From the NCBI RefSeq assembly GCF_020216025.1, contig NZ_JAIWNC010000034.1, forward strand, positions 1-64,000: 64,000 nt of DNA, read 5' to 3'. The position numbers and the translations under genes are program-made. Under the pieces are notes generated by a model. The model was not told the origin of the DNA. It saw only the letters and a program-made list of their open reading frames with translations, and did not search any database. Origin of the DNA: Jidongwangia harbinensis. Its GTDB lineage: Bacteria; Actinomycetota; Actinomycetes; Mycobacteriales; Micromonosporaceae. Positions 17,319 through 24,958 of this stretch are shown one piece after another (position 1 is the first letter of the stretch; every line of letters starts with the position of its first letter).

Positions 17319-18163
17319 CAGGTCCCCGCGTTCTGGCGACGTGCCGCGCGCAGCGTCACCCAGTCGGTCACCGCGATCAACGGCAGGGCGAGCAGCACGA
17401 ACAGCACCGCGGCCACCACGTACGGCGTGTAGTTGAAGTTCTCCGCGGTGGCGATCTGCGCCGCCCGTACCGCGTCGATCGGTCCGGCCAGGGACACCAG
17501 GCCGACGTCCTTCTGCAGGGCCACGGTGTCGTTGAGCAGCGGCGGCGCCACCCGGCGTACCGCCTGCGGCAGCACCACGTGGCGCATGGTCTGCCGGTAG
17601 CTGAGCCCGAGCGACCGGGCCGCGGCGAGCTGGCTCGGGTGCACCGACTCGATGCCGGCCCGGAACACCTCGGCCAGGTACGCGCCGTACGTCACCACCA
17701 GCGCCGCCCCGCCCAGTACCAGCACCCCGGGCGTGCCGGTCAGCCGCAGCCCGGGAATGCCGAACGCGAACAGGTAGATCACGATGATCAACGGCACCCC
17801 GCGGAACATGTACGTGTACGAGGTGGCCAGCGCGCGGACCGGGAAGAACACCGGGCCGCGCAGGGTCCGCAGCACCGCGACGACCAGGCCGACGGCCAGG
17901 GCCAGCGCGGCGCAGACCACGAGCAGCCGGATGTTCAGCCACAGCCCGTCCAGCACCGCGGGCAGCGACTCGCGGGCGATCCGCGGGTCGAAGAACGACG
18001 CGCGGACCCGTTCCCAGCCGGGGGAGCCGGTGACCGCGACGACCAGCAGGGTGCCGAGCACGGCCGTGGAGACCGCGGCGAGCAACACCGAACGGACCGC
18101 CCGCCGTCGCCGGTAGGCGGTCCGTTGCCGCTGCTGCTCGCTGGGGTGGTACCCGTCGGTCAC
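17318..18163 (-). CDS. Amino-acid ABC transporter permease (HisM/GlnP type)
   Basis: 281 residues with an Arg-rich cytoplasmic N-terminus (RQRTAYRRRRAVR), one extra N-terminal membrane helix, then the typical permease core. The EAA loop, AEVFRAGIESVHPSQLAAARSLGLS, contacts the ATPase; TYMFRGVPLIIVIYLFAFG is typical of the polar amino-acid permease family. GTG 18163 overlaps the binding-protein stop (GTGA). The permease should form a homodimer, since only one permease gene is present. Confidence 0.9.
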   Translation of the reverse strand: MTDGYHPSEQQRQRTAYRRRRAVRSVLLAAVSTAVLGTLLVVAVTGSPGWERVRASFFDPRIARESLPAVLDGLWLNIRLLVVCAALALAVGLVVAVLRTLRGPVFFPVRALATSYTYMFRGVPLIIVIYLFAFGIPGLRLTGTPGVLVLGGAALVVTYGAYLAEVFRAGIESVHPSQLAAARSLGLSYRQTMRHVVLPQAVRRVAPPLLNDTVALQKDVGLVSLAGPIDAVRAAQIATAENFNYTPYVVAAVLFVLLALPLIAVTDWVTLRAARRQNAGT

Positions 18164-19038
18164 GACAGTTCGCGAGCTCCGGCCGTACCCGCCAGCCAGG
18201 TCTTCTCCAGGACCGCGAGGGTGCCGTCCTGGCGGAGCTGGTCCACCGCCTTGCTCACGCAGCCGGTGAGCGGCGAGTCCTTGTCGAGAACCAGACCGAA
18301 CTGCTCGGGTACGCCCACCTGCGGCAGCTGGCCCACGATCACGCCGTCGTCGAGTTCCGCCGCGGTCATGTAGAACGCGGTCGGCAGGTCCACCACCAGC
18401 CCGTCGACGGTGCCGTTCTGCAGGGCCTTCTTGGCGTCGTCGTTGCTGTTGAAGACCTGCGCCTGCACGTTCGGCTTGATCAGCTCGTTGATCGCCTGCA
18501 GGCTGGTCGTGCCGACCTGGGCGCCGAGCTTCGCCTCCTTGAGCGCGGCGATCGTGGTGGCGCCGGCGATCTTCGAGCCCTTGGTGGCGATCACGGTCTG
18601 CCGCACCAGGTAGTACGGCGACGAGAAGTCGACGGCCTGCTTGCGCTCCGGCGTGATGGAGAACTGGTTGATGTCGAAGTCGTACGCCTTGGGGCCGGGC
18701 GCGATCGCGTTGTTGAACGGCACCTGGGTCCAGGTCACGCTGGTCGCCGGGTAACCGAGGCGTTCCGCCACCTGGTACGCGACGGCGGACTCGAAGCCCT
18801 TGCCGTTGTTCGGCTTGTTGTCACTGAACCACGGCGCGTACGCCGGGTTGTCGGTGCCGATGGTGAGCTTGCCGGGGGTCCTCGTCTGCAGCGCGCCCGG
18901 TGGGCATTCGGTGGACGCGGTCGCCGAGACGGTCGCCGTCGCCGATGGGGGGTTCTCGTCGGCGGGGGCACACGCCGCGACCGCGGCGAGCATGACGGCC
19001 GCGCTGCCCAGCGCGGCCACGGTGTGTCTGCTGACCAT
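18160..19038 (-). CDS. Amino-acid ABC transporter substrate-binding lipoprotein
   Basis: 292 residues. The signal MVSRHTVAALGSAAVMLAAV ends in lipobox VAAC, so it is a lipid-anchored binding protein. The mature part is a SBP_bac_3-type domain: GKLTIGTDNPAYAPWF, KGFESAVAYQVAERLG, YDFDINQFSITPERKQAVDFSSPYY, KLGAQVGTTSLQAI and VDGLVVDLPTAFYMTA. The acidic and polar ligand residues do not allow me to name the amino acid. A TAGGCT -10 lies seven bases upstream of the ATG, so it is likely leaderless. It starts the operon, divergent from hisE. Confidence 0.9.
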   Translation of the reverse strand: MVSRHTVAALGSAAVMLAAVAACAPADENPPSATATVSATASTECPPGALQTRTPGKLTIGTDNPAYAPWFSDNKPNNGKGFESAVAYQVAERLGYPATSVTWTQVPFNNAIAPGPKAYDFDINQFSITPERKQAVDFSSPYYLVRQTVIATKGSKIAGATTIAALKEAKLGAQVGTTSLQAINELIKPNVQAQVFNSNDDAKKALQNGTVDGLVVDLPTAFYMTAAELDDGVIVGQLPQVGVPEQFGLVLDKDSPLTGCVSKAVDQLRQDGTLAVLEKTWLAGTAGARELS

Positions 19039-19045
19039 GTCGGGC

Positions 19046-19051
19046 AGCCTA
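19046..19051 (-). promoter_or_regulatory. TAGGCT -10 element for the amino-acid transporter operon
   Basis: On the - strand TAGGCT ends seven bases before the ATG at 19038 with no ribosome site between them. This predicts a leaderless transcript. I see no clear -35. Confidence 0.5.
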
Positions 19052-19116
19052 GGCCACGTCCCAACCGTTGGGGCCGTCCGTCGCCATCATGTGATGAGCT
19101 GCCACAATCCCATCCT

Positions 19117-19380
19117 GTGAAGACGTTCGAAGAGCTGTTCGCCGAGCTGCAGGCGAAGGCGGAGCAGCGTACCCCCGGCTCGTCCACCGTCGCGGCGCTG
19201 GACCGCGGCGTGCACTTCATCGGCAAGAAGGTCGTCGAGGAGGCGGCCGAGTCGTGGATGGCCGCCGAGCACGAGGGGCCGGAGCGCGCCGCCGAGGAGA
19301 TCTCCCAGCTGCTCTACCAGGCCCAGGTGCTGATGATCGCGTCCGGTCTCGAACTCAAGGACGTCTACCGACATCTGTGA
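19117..19380 (+). CDS. hisE: Phosphoribosyl-ATP pyrophosphohydrolase
   Basis: 87 residues, second step of histidine biosynthesis. It is a MazG-fold all-alpha enzyme: VKTFEELFAELQAKAEQRTPGS, then VHFIGKKVVEEAAESWMAAEHEG with its acidic metal-binding residues, then EEISQLLYQAQVLMIASGLELKDVYRHL. I chose the GTG at 19117 because this gives the usual family length; the longer upstream frame reads through the promoter area. A CACAAT hexamer lies eight bases upstream. It is followed 47 bases later by hisG, the usual actinobacterial pair. Confidence 0.93.
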   Translation: MKTFEELFAELQAKAEQRTPGSSTVAALDRGVHFIGKKVVEEAAESWMAAEHEGPERAAEEISQLLYQAQVLMIASGLELKDVYRHL

Positions 19381-19427
19381 CGTGCGCCGCCACCGCCCGT
19401 CACCGATCTCGAAGGAGCACGTCCGAG

Positions 19428-20270
19428 ATGCTGCGCATCGCCATTCCGAACAAGGGCACCCTCTCCGGCCCGGCCGCCCAGCTGCTGCGCGACGCCGGGT
19501 ACCGCCAGCGCACCGACCCCAAGGATCTCGTCTGCCGGGACGAGGCGAACGGCGTCGAGTTCTTCTACCTGCGCCCGCGGGACATCGCCACGTACGTCGC
19601 CTCGGGCGACCTCGACCTCGGCATCACCGGCCGTGACCTGCTGGTCGACTCCGGCGTGCCGGCCCGGGAACTGCTCGACCTGAGCTTCGGCGGGGCCACG
19701 TTCCGCTGGGCCGTGCCGGTCGGCGGCAACACCGACGCGGTGGACGTGGGCGGCCGGCGGATCGCCACCGCGTACCCCGGGGTGGTGCAGAACTACCTGA
19801 CCGAGCACTCGCTGACCGCCGAGGTGGTGCGGCTGGACGGCGCGGTGGAGAACGCCATCCGGCTGGGCGTCGCCGACGTGATCGCGGACGTGGTGGAGAC
19901 CGGCGCGACGCTGCGCCAGGCCGGCCTGGTCACGGTCGGCGAGCCGCTGCTGCGCTCGTCGGCGGTGCTGATCGCCCGGTCCGGCGAGCCCGAGGACCGC
20001 TTCGCCCAGCCGATGCGCCGGCTGCAGGGCGTCCTGGTGGCCCGCAGCTACGTGATGCTGGCCTACGACGTCCGGGCCGACCTGCTGGACAAGGCCACCG
20101 CGCTGACCCCGGGCATCGAGTCGCCCACGGTGTCGCCGCTGCACCGGGAGGGCTGGGTGGCGGTGGAGGCCATGGTGCTGCGCAACGACGTGCACCACAT
20201 CATGGACGAGCTGTACGACCTGGGCGCCCGCGCCATCCTGGTCACCGACATCTCCAACTGCCGGCTATGA
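19428..20270 (+). CDS. hisG: ATP phosphoribosyltransferase, long form
   Basis: 280 residues catalysing the committed step of histidine synthesis. Catalytic domain: MLRIAIPNKGTLSGPA, DLDLGITGRDLLVDSG, and the PRPP site VADVIADVVETGATLRQAGL. The C-terminal ~80 residues (TVSPLHREGWVAVEAMV..HHIMDELYDLGARAILVTDI) form the regulatory domain that binds histidine in the long-form enzymes. So no HisZ partner is needed. ATG 19428 has a GAAGGAG site. The TGA overlaps the ATG of the next gene. Confidence 0.96.
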   Translation: MLRIAIPNKGTLSGPAAQLLRDAGYRQRTDPKDLVCRDEANGVEFFYLRPRDIATYVASGDLDLGITGRDLLVDSGVPARELLDLSFGGATFRWAVPVGGNTDAVDVGGRRIATAYPGVVQNYLTEHSLTAEVVRLDGAVENAIRLGVADVIADVVETGATLRQAGLVTVGEPLLRSSAVLIARSGEPEDRFAQPMRRLQGVLVARSYVMLAYDVRADLLDKATALTPGIESPTVSPLHREGWVAVEAMVLRNDVHHIMDELYDLGARAILVTDISNCRL

Positions 20271-20725
20271 GTTCTACCATCGGATCCGTGACGGATCAGA
20301 CGGTTGAGTACCGCCCGCGGCGGATCCGCTGGGTGGCCGCGATCTCCGCGGCCGCCGTGGTGGTGCTGTTCACCGTGCTGAGCTTCGGCCTGCACGGCGC
20401 CACCGGCGAGGGGCCCGGCCAGTTCGCCCGCGGCGACCAGACCGCGATGATCGGGCTCGGCGTGCTCACCGGGCTGGGCATCCTGGCGCTGACCCGGCCC
20501 CGGGTGCGCGCCGACGCGGAGGGCGTGCGAGTCCGCAACGTCATCGGCTCCTATCAGCTGCCCTGGTCGGTGGTGCGCGCGGTCCGGTTCGACCGCAACT
20601 CGCCGTGGGCCATGTTGGAGCTGCACGACGACGAGACGGTCGCGGTCCACGCACTCCAGGCGGTCGACAAGGGGTACGCGGTCGACGGTGTGCGGACACT
20701 CCGGGCCTTCCACGCCGGAACCTGA
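20267..20725 (+). CDS. Small membrane protein with PH-like domain
   Basis: 152 residues translationally coupled to hisG by ATGA overlap. Two hydrophobic helices are visible (WVAAISAAAVVVLFTVLSFGL, residues ~22-42, and MIGLGVLTGLGILALT, ~61-76). The C-terminal part, RVRADAEGVRVRNVIGSYQLPWSVVRAVRFDRNSPWAMLELHDDETVAVHALQ, has the alternating pattern of bacterial PH (bPH) domains. Such PH proteins commonly follow hisG in actinobacteria. The function is unknown, and nothing here links it to histidine chemistry. Confidence 0.8.
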   Translation: MSSTIGSVTDQTVEYRPRRIRWVAAISAAAVVVLFTVLSFGLHGATGEGPGQFARGDQTAMIGLGVLTGLGILALTRPRVRADAEGVRVRNVIGSYQLPWSVVRAVRFDRNSPWAMLELHDDETVAVHALQAVDKGYAVDGVRTLRAFHAGT

Positions 20726-21036
20726 CCTCTGGTAGACTTCACGCCGAGTCGACCACGCCTGCCCTCTCGTCGGAGGATGGGCGCGAAAGAGGAGCCCGCC
20801 GGTTCCCACCCTGTCACCGCTTCGGTGTCCGGGTCCGGTCAACCGCCCCGGGAATACCCCGGGGACGGTGCGCGTCCTCATGGACGCCGATGACCGGTCG
20901 AGCGGGCCCTGGCATCTGCCGGGGCCTTCTGCTTTCTCGTCGCCCCCGGATTCCGCGGGCGAGCGGGGCCGACCGCCATTGGCAGACAGCGCTTCCCGCC
21001 GTGGGAGGCGTGAGTAGATCGTTCTGAGGAGGCCCC
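20726..21036 (+). promoter_or_regulatory. infC leader region with promoter and hairpin
   Basis: The 311-base stretch without a gene lies before infC. A TAGACT -10 hexamer is at 20733-20738, which would start a leader of about 290 bases. Inside, CCCCGGG-AATAC-CCCGGGG forms a perfect 7-bp hairpin at 20846-20864. A long structured leader upstream of the IF3-L35-L20 operon suggests regulation by L20 or IF3, as known for this operon elsewhere, but I recognise no specific Rfam element. Confidence 0.5.
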
Positions 21037-21681
21037 ATCAGCGTCGAACCACGCGTTAACGAACAGATCCGGGCACGTGAGGTCCGACTGGTCGGCCCGG
21101 AGGGTGAGCAGGTGGGCATCGTCCCCCTGGAGCGCGCCCTTCAGCTGGCAGCGGACGTGGACCTGGATCTGGTCGAGGTAGCGCCGATGGCGCGCCCGCC
21201 GGTGTGCAAGCTCATGGACTTCGGCAAGTTCAAGTACGAGTCGGCACTCAAGGCGCGCGAAGCCCGGCGCAACCAGCAACAGACCGTCATCAAGGAAATG
21301 AAGCTCCGGCCGAAGATCGACCCGCACGACTACGAGACCAAGAAGGGTCACGTGGTGCGGTTCCTCAAGGCGGGCGACAAGGTCAAGGTGACGATCATGT
21401 TCCGTGGTCGTGAGCAGAGCCGTCCGGAGCTGGGTTTCCGCCTCCTGCGCCGGCTCAGCGAGGAAATCTCGGAGCTGGGCTTCGTCGAGGCCAGCCCCAA
21501 GCAGGACGGCCGAAACATGATCATGGTGCTGGCTCCGCACCGGGCCACCAAGGCCGCCGCGGCAGCCGTCATCGCGGCCAACGCACGCCCACCCCGGGAG
21601 CCCCGTGAGGGTGACGTTGCCGACGCACCGCCGGCCGAGGCCGAGGCCGCTGCCGACACCAGCGCCGCAACCGCAGAGTAG
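21037..21681 (+). CDS. infC: Translation initiation factor IF-3, rare ATC start
   Basis: 214 residues. IF-3 keeps the 30S subunit free and checks the start codon. The best start is the ATC at 21037, six bases... behind an AGGAGG site at 21027-21032; it gives the conserved N-terminus SVEPRVNEQIRAREVRLVG. An ATG only occurs at 21112, after this conserved region. Non-canonical infC start codons are known to support autoregulation because IF-3 discriminates against them. N-domain, linker (FKYESALKAREARRNQQ) and C-domain (KEMKLRPKIDPHDYETK, GREQSRPELG) are all present. The C-terminal tail is Ala/Glu-rich. First gene of infC-rpmI-rplT. Confidence 0.95.
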   Translation: MSVEPRVNEQIRAREVRLVGPEGEQVGIVPLERALQLAADVDLDLVEVAPMARPPVCKLMDFGKFKYESALKAREARRNQQQTVIKEMKLRPKIDPHDYETKKGHVVRFLKAGDKVKVTIMFRGREQSRPELGFRLLRRLSEEISELGFVEASPKQDGRNMIMVLAPHRATKAAAAAVIAANARPPREPREGDVADAPPAEAEAAADTSAATAE

Positions 21682-21703
21682 TTATCAGAAAGAGGCGTTC
21701 TAA

Positions 21704-21898
21704 GTGCCGAAGATGAAGAGCCACACCGGCATGGGCAAGCGGGTGAAGGTCACCGGCAAGGGCAAGATCGTCCGTGAGCAGGCCGGCAAGCGCCACCTGC
21801 TCGAGGGCAAGTCCTCCCATGTCACCCGCCGGATGACCGGCACCGTGGTTGTGGCCAAGGCCGACACCAAGCGAGTAAAGAAGCTGCTGGGCCGCTGA
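21704..21898 (+). CDS. rpmI: Ribosomal protein L35
   Basis: 64 residues, basic, of the 50S subunit. PKMKSHTGMGKRVKVTGKGK and the KRHLLEGKSSHVTRR segment are the L35 hallmarks. Starts at GTG 21704 behind GAAAGAGG. It lies 22 bases after infC and 37 before rplT, the universal order of this operon. Confidence 0.97.
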   Translation: MPKMKSHTGMGKRVKVTGKGKIVREQAGKRHLLEGKSSHVTRRMTGTVVVAKADTKRVKKLLGR

Positions 21899-21935
21899 CG
21901 CGCGCCACACACGTTCCCCTGTTAGGAGTACCGAA

Positions 21936-22328
21936 ATGGCACGCGTCAAGCGGGCAGTGAACGCCCAGAAGAAGCGCCGTACGCTGCTGGAGACGGCCAG
22001 CGGCTACCGCGGGCAGCGCTCGCGCCTGTACCGCAAGGCCAAGGAGCAGGTGCTGCACTCGATGCAGTACGCGTACCGCGACCGCCGTGACCGCAAGGGC
22101 GACTTCCGCCAGCTGTGGATCACGCGGATCAACGCGGGCGCGCGGGCCAACGGCCTGACCTACAACCGCCTGATCCAGGGCCTGAAGCTGGCCGGCGTCG
22201 AGGTGGACCGCAAGATCCTGGCCGACATGGCCGTCAACGACGCCGCCTCGTTCGCGGCGATCGTCGAGATCGCGCGGGCCGCCGTGGCGGCCGAGGGCAC
22301 CGGCGGCGCTGCCGCGCAGGCTGCCTGA
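21936..22328 (+). CDS. rplT: Ribosomal protein L20
   Basis: 130 residues of the 50S subunit, an early assembly protein. MARVKRAVNAQKKRRTLLE opens the basic extension; the RDRRDRKGDFRQLWITRINAGAR segment and the globular C-terminus with NRLIQGLKLAGVEVDRKILADMA are characteristic. L20 is known in some bacteria to repress this operon by binding its leader, which fits the long leader before infC, though no binding structure was demonstrated here. An imperfect 12-bp hairpin follows. Confidence 0.97.
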   Translation: MARVKRAVNAQKKRRTLLETASGYRGQRSRLYRKAKEQVLHSMQYAYRDRRDRKGDFRQLWITRINAGARANGLTYNRLIQGLKLAGVEVDRKILADMAVNDAASFAAIVEIARAAVAAEGTGGAAAQAA

Positions 22329-22349
22329 ACCAGCAGTACCACCAGTGCA

Positions 22350-22391
22350 GAGGCGTCTTCCGTCGCGGTTCGTCCCGCGGGGAGGCGCCTC
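22350..22391 (+). terminator. Terminator hairpin after rplT
   Basis: GAGGCGTCTTCC (22350-22361) pairs with GGGAGGCGCCTC (22380-22391) over 12 positions with two G-U pairs; a smaller CGCGG/CCGCG-type pairing extends it inside. It lies 22 bases after the stop of the infC operon. Confidence 0.7.
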
Positions 22392-22457
22392 GACGCTTGG
22401 TAGGGCCGGGCCCCGCCGATCGCGCCGCGGTCTGCCGGTTCCGCGACCGTGCCGGCC

Positions 22458-22530
22458 TCCCGAAGCGACCGTGCCGACCACTCCCGAAGCGACCGTGCCG
22501 ACCACTTCCGAAGCGACCGTGCCGACCACC
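22458..22530. repeat. 24-bp tandem repeat, three copies
   Basis: Copies of CGAAGCGACCGTGCCGACCA (plus CTCC or CTTC) start at 22461, 22485 and 22509, preceded by a partial GCGACCGTGCC. The array ends 12 bases before the ATG of the rRNA methyltransferase, so it lies in its leader or promoter area. Confidence 0.85.
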
Positions 22531-22541
22531 CGGAGCACCTG

Positions 22542-23324
22542 ATGACGTTCACGCCGCGGACGCCGCGGGTCGTCGCCGCCCGGCGCCTGCAACGCCGCCG
22601 GGACCGGGACCAGACCGGCCGCTTCCTCGCCGAGGGACCGCAGGCCGTCCGGGAAGCCCTGGCCGCCGGTGCGGTGCTGGAACTCTTCGGCACCGAACCG
22701 GCCCTGGCCCGCCACGCCGATCTGGCGGCCACCGCCCCCGCCGTCTCCCCGGTCACCGACGAGGCGCTGGCCGCGCTGGCCGAGACGGTACAGCCGCAGG
22801 GCCTGGTGGCGGTGTGCACGCAGATCGACGTACCGCTGGCCGACGCGCTCGCCAAGTCCCCCCGCCTGGTCGCCGTGGCCGCGGAGATCCGCGACCCCGG
22901 CAACGCCGGCACCGTGCTCCGGACCGCGGACGCCGCCGGGGCCGGCGCGGTCGTCTTCGCCGGCGACGCGGTCGACCCCTACAACGGCAAATGTGTACGC
23001 GCCTCCGCCGGCTCCCTGTTCCACACGGACGTCGTCCGCGACCGGGCCGGCCTCGGCGTGGTCGCCGCCCTGCGCGACGCCGGACTCCAGGTGCTGGCCG
23101 CCACCGGCTACGGCGACGACGACGTGGACGGGCTGCTCGACGACGGCTCCCTGACCCGGCCGACCGCGTGGCTGTTCGGCTCCGAGGCGCACGGCCTGCC
23201 GGACGACCTGCTGGCCGCCGCCGACCACCGGGTCCGGGTGCCGATCTACGGCGGCGCGGAGAGCCTGAACCTGGCGGCCGCGGCGGCGGTCTGCCTGTAC
23301 GCGTCCGCCCGGGCCATGCGCTGA
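22542..23324 (+). CDS. TrmH/SpoU-family RNA 2'-O-methyltransferase
   Basis: 260 residues. The N-terminal RNA-binding part (VVAARRLQRRRDRDQTGRFLAEGPQAVREAL) is of the SpoU_sub_bind type. The SPOUT knot motifs are complete: AEIRDPGNAGTVLRTADAAGA (motif 1), WLFGSEAHGLPDDL (motif 2) and PIYGGAESLNLAAAAAVCLY (motif 3). It probably methylates rRNA; members next to rplT/pheS are often annotated as TsnR-like 23S rRNA enzymes, but the target base is not evident. ATG 22542 gives the expected length; the upstream in-frame part is repeat translation. Confidence 0.88.
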   Translation: MTFTPRTPRVVAARRLQRRRDRDQTGRFLAEGPQAVREALAAGAVLELFGTEPALARHADLAATAPAVSPVTDEALAALAETVQPQGLVAVCTQIDVPLADALAKSPRLVAVAAEIRDPGNAGTVLRTADAAGAGAVVFAGDAVDPYNGKCVRASAGSLFHTDVVRDRAGLGVVAALRDAGLQVLAATGYGDDDVDGLLDDGSLTRPTAWLFGSEAHGLPDDLLAAADHRVRVPIYGGAESLNLAAAAAVCLYASARAMR

Positions 23325-23340
23325 CGGGTCGGGCGGCGGG

Positions 23341-23440
23341 GACCGGCAGTGGCCGCGGGCGCCGGGACTGGCAGTGGCCGCGGGCGCCGGGACTGGCAGT
23401 GGCCGGGGGCGCCGGGACTGGCGGCGGCCGCAGGCGCCGG
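23341..23440. repeat. 25-bp tandem repeat, about four copies, between converging genes
   Basis: GGCAGTGGCCGCGGGCGCCG followed by GGACT recurs with a 25-base period (cores at 23346, 23371, 23396, 23421). It lies between the converging ends of the rRNA methyltransferase and hydrolase genes. Its G/C-rich text can form many small hairpins, so it may also stop transcription. Confidence 0.8.
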
Positions 23441-23492
23441 CGCGGGCCGCCTGCCCGGCGGCGAGGGGCCGGGGCGCCGGTGACCGGTGCGG

Positions 23493-24929
23493 TCAGCAGG
23501 CCCGGTCCGCCGCCGGGAGCCGGCCGGTCACCAGATAGGCGGTGGCCGCGTCGTTGACGCACGTCGAGCCGGCGTACGGGAACGGTACGTGGTACTGGCT
23601 GTCGACCATGACCATCCGGGAGCCGCGGATCGCCGCCTGGACCGCCCGGGAGTTGCGGGGTGGCACCGACGCGTCGCCCAGGGCCGCCAGGATGAGCGCG
23701 CCGTGCGCACGGTTGCCGGCCAGCGGTACCCGGTTGTCGCGGGCGGTGGGCCAGAACGCGCAGGGGGTGATGTTGGCGTTGCTGCTGCCGAAGGAGGGGT
23801 ACTTCGCGGTGTAGACGTCCAGGTCGGCCCGGTAGTCGGCCGGGTTCCGGGGCCAGGCGTTGTCGCCGCAGCGGACGGCCATGTTCACCGCGGTGTGATT
23901 GTCCGGCGGCACGCCGGGCGGTGCGGCCGGCCGTACCGGGAACGGGACGGGTGGCGGGGCGCCGTCGCGGATCGACGCCAGGTCGAGCGCGATCGCCGGG
24001 CGCAGGGCGTCGACCATGACGGCCAGGACCAGGTAGTAGCCGAGTTCGTCGCGGGTCCATTCCTCCTCGCCGACCACCGACCCGGTCGCCAGCAGCGCGA
24101 GGAGGTTGTCCTTGACCTCGGTGCGGGTGGCCCCGAAGCGGTACGTGGCGTCGCCGGCCGCGACGAGGTCGGCGAAGGTGTCGAAGTTCCGCTCGAACTC
24201 CGGCGTCCGGTTCAGTTCGAAGTCGCGCCAGACCGTGTCGCCGTTGACCGGGCTGTCCAGCAGCAGCCGGTCGATCCGCGCCGGGAACAGCGTCGAGTAG
24301 GTCGCGCCGACGAAACCGGCGTAGGACGACCCCCAGTAGGAGATCGTCCGTTCGCCCAGGGCGATCCGGATCCGGTCCATGTCGCGGGCGGCGTTCGCGG
24401 TGGTCGCGTGGGGCAGCGCCCAGCCGGCGGTCCGGGCGCAACCGGCGGCGTAGCTCTTCGCCTCGGCGACGTCCGCGGCGAAGGGCCGGACCCCGGCGGT
24501 ACGGACCCAGTAGGCTCCCGCCTCCTCCTCGGCCTGACCGCAGCTGATCGGCGTGCTGCGCTCGATGAACCGGATGTCGAATCCGATCAGGTCGTACCGG
24601 GCCAGGACGCCGGGGTCGAGCACGCCGTCGAACTCGGCCGGCCGGGGTACGCCGGGACCGCCGGGGCCGCCGCCCGTGGTGAGCAGCACGCCGTGCCGCA
24701 GCGCCGGATCGGTGGCCGGCAGCCGGGAGACGGCGATCTCGATGGTGCGCCCGTGCGGACGGCTGTAGTCGAGCGGGACCCGCACCGTGGCGCACTGCAG
24801 CCGCGGGTGGTCGATGCCGTCGCACGGGCCCCAGGCCAGCGTATTGTCCCGATCGGAGGCGATGGCCGGCGCCGCGATCAGGACCAGCACCGCTCCGGCG
24901 AACATCGACATCCATCGCTGTATGCGCAT
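23493..24929 (-). CDS. Secreted alpha/beta hydrolase, tripeptidyl-aminopeptidase-like
   Basis: 478 residues. Signal peptide MRIQRWMSMFAGAVLVLIAAPAIA, cleaved near ASA/S. CATVRVPLDYSRPHG, LTTGGGPGGPG and the nucleophile elbow GSSYAG (Ser202) are typical of the S33-like SlpD/tripeptidyl-aminopeptidase group. The C-terminal TAP-like domain has ILAALGDASVPPRNSRAV (catalytic Asp) and SQYHVPFPYAGSTCVND (His). The oxyanion-region text FDIRFIERSTPISC differs from the usual GFDPRGVGRSTP, so substrate range could differ. A TATAGT hexamer six bases before the ATG suggests a leaderless transcript. Divergent from the dehydrogenase gene. Confidence 0.85.
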   Translation of the reverse strand: MRIQRWMSMFAGAVLVLIAAPAIASDRDNTLAWGPCDGIDHPRLQCATVRVPLDYSRPHGRTIEIAVSRLPATDPALRHGVLLTTGGGPGGPGVPRPAEFDGVLDPGVLARYDLIGFDIRFIERSTPISCGQAEEEAGAYWVRTAGVRPFAADVAEAKSYAAGCARTAGWALPHATTANAARDMDRIRIALGERTISYWGSSYAGFVGATYSTLFPARIDRLLLDSPVNGDTVWRDFELNRTPEFERNFDTFADLVAAGDATYRFGATRTEVKDNLLALLATGSVVGEEEWTRDELGYYLVLAVMVDALRPAIALDLASIRDGAPPPVPFPVRPAAPPGVPPDNHTAVNMAVRCGDNAWPRNPADYRADLDVYTAKYPSFGSSNANITPCAFWPTARDNRVPLAGNRAHGALILAALGDASVPPRNSRAVQAAIRGSRMVMVDSQYHVPFPYAGSTCVNDAATAYLVTGRLPAADRAC

Positions 24930-24935
24930 GGCGGA

Positions 24936-24941
24936 ACTATA
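24936..24941 (-). promoter_or_regulatory. TATAGT -10 element for the secreted hydrolase
   Basis: On the - strand TATAGT lies six bases before the ATG at 24929, with no ribosome site between. This is a good match to the actinobacterial leaderless pattern. Confidence 0.55.
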
Positions 24942-24958
24942 CCGAGCGAGGGGGTGCG

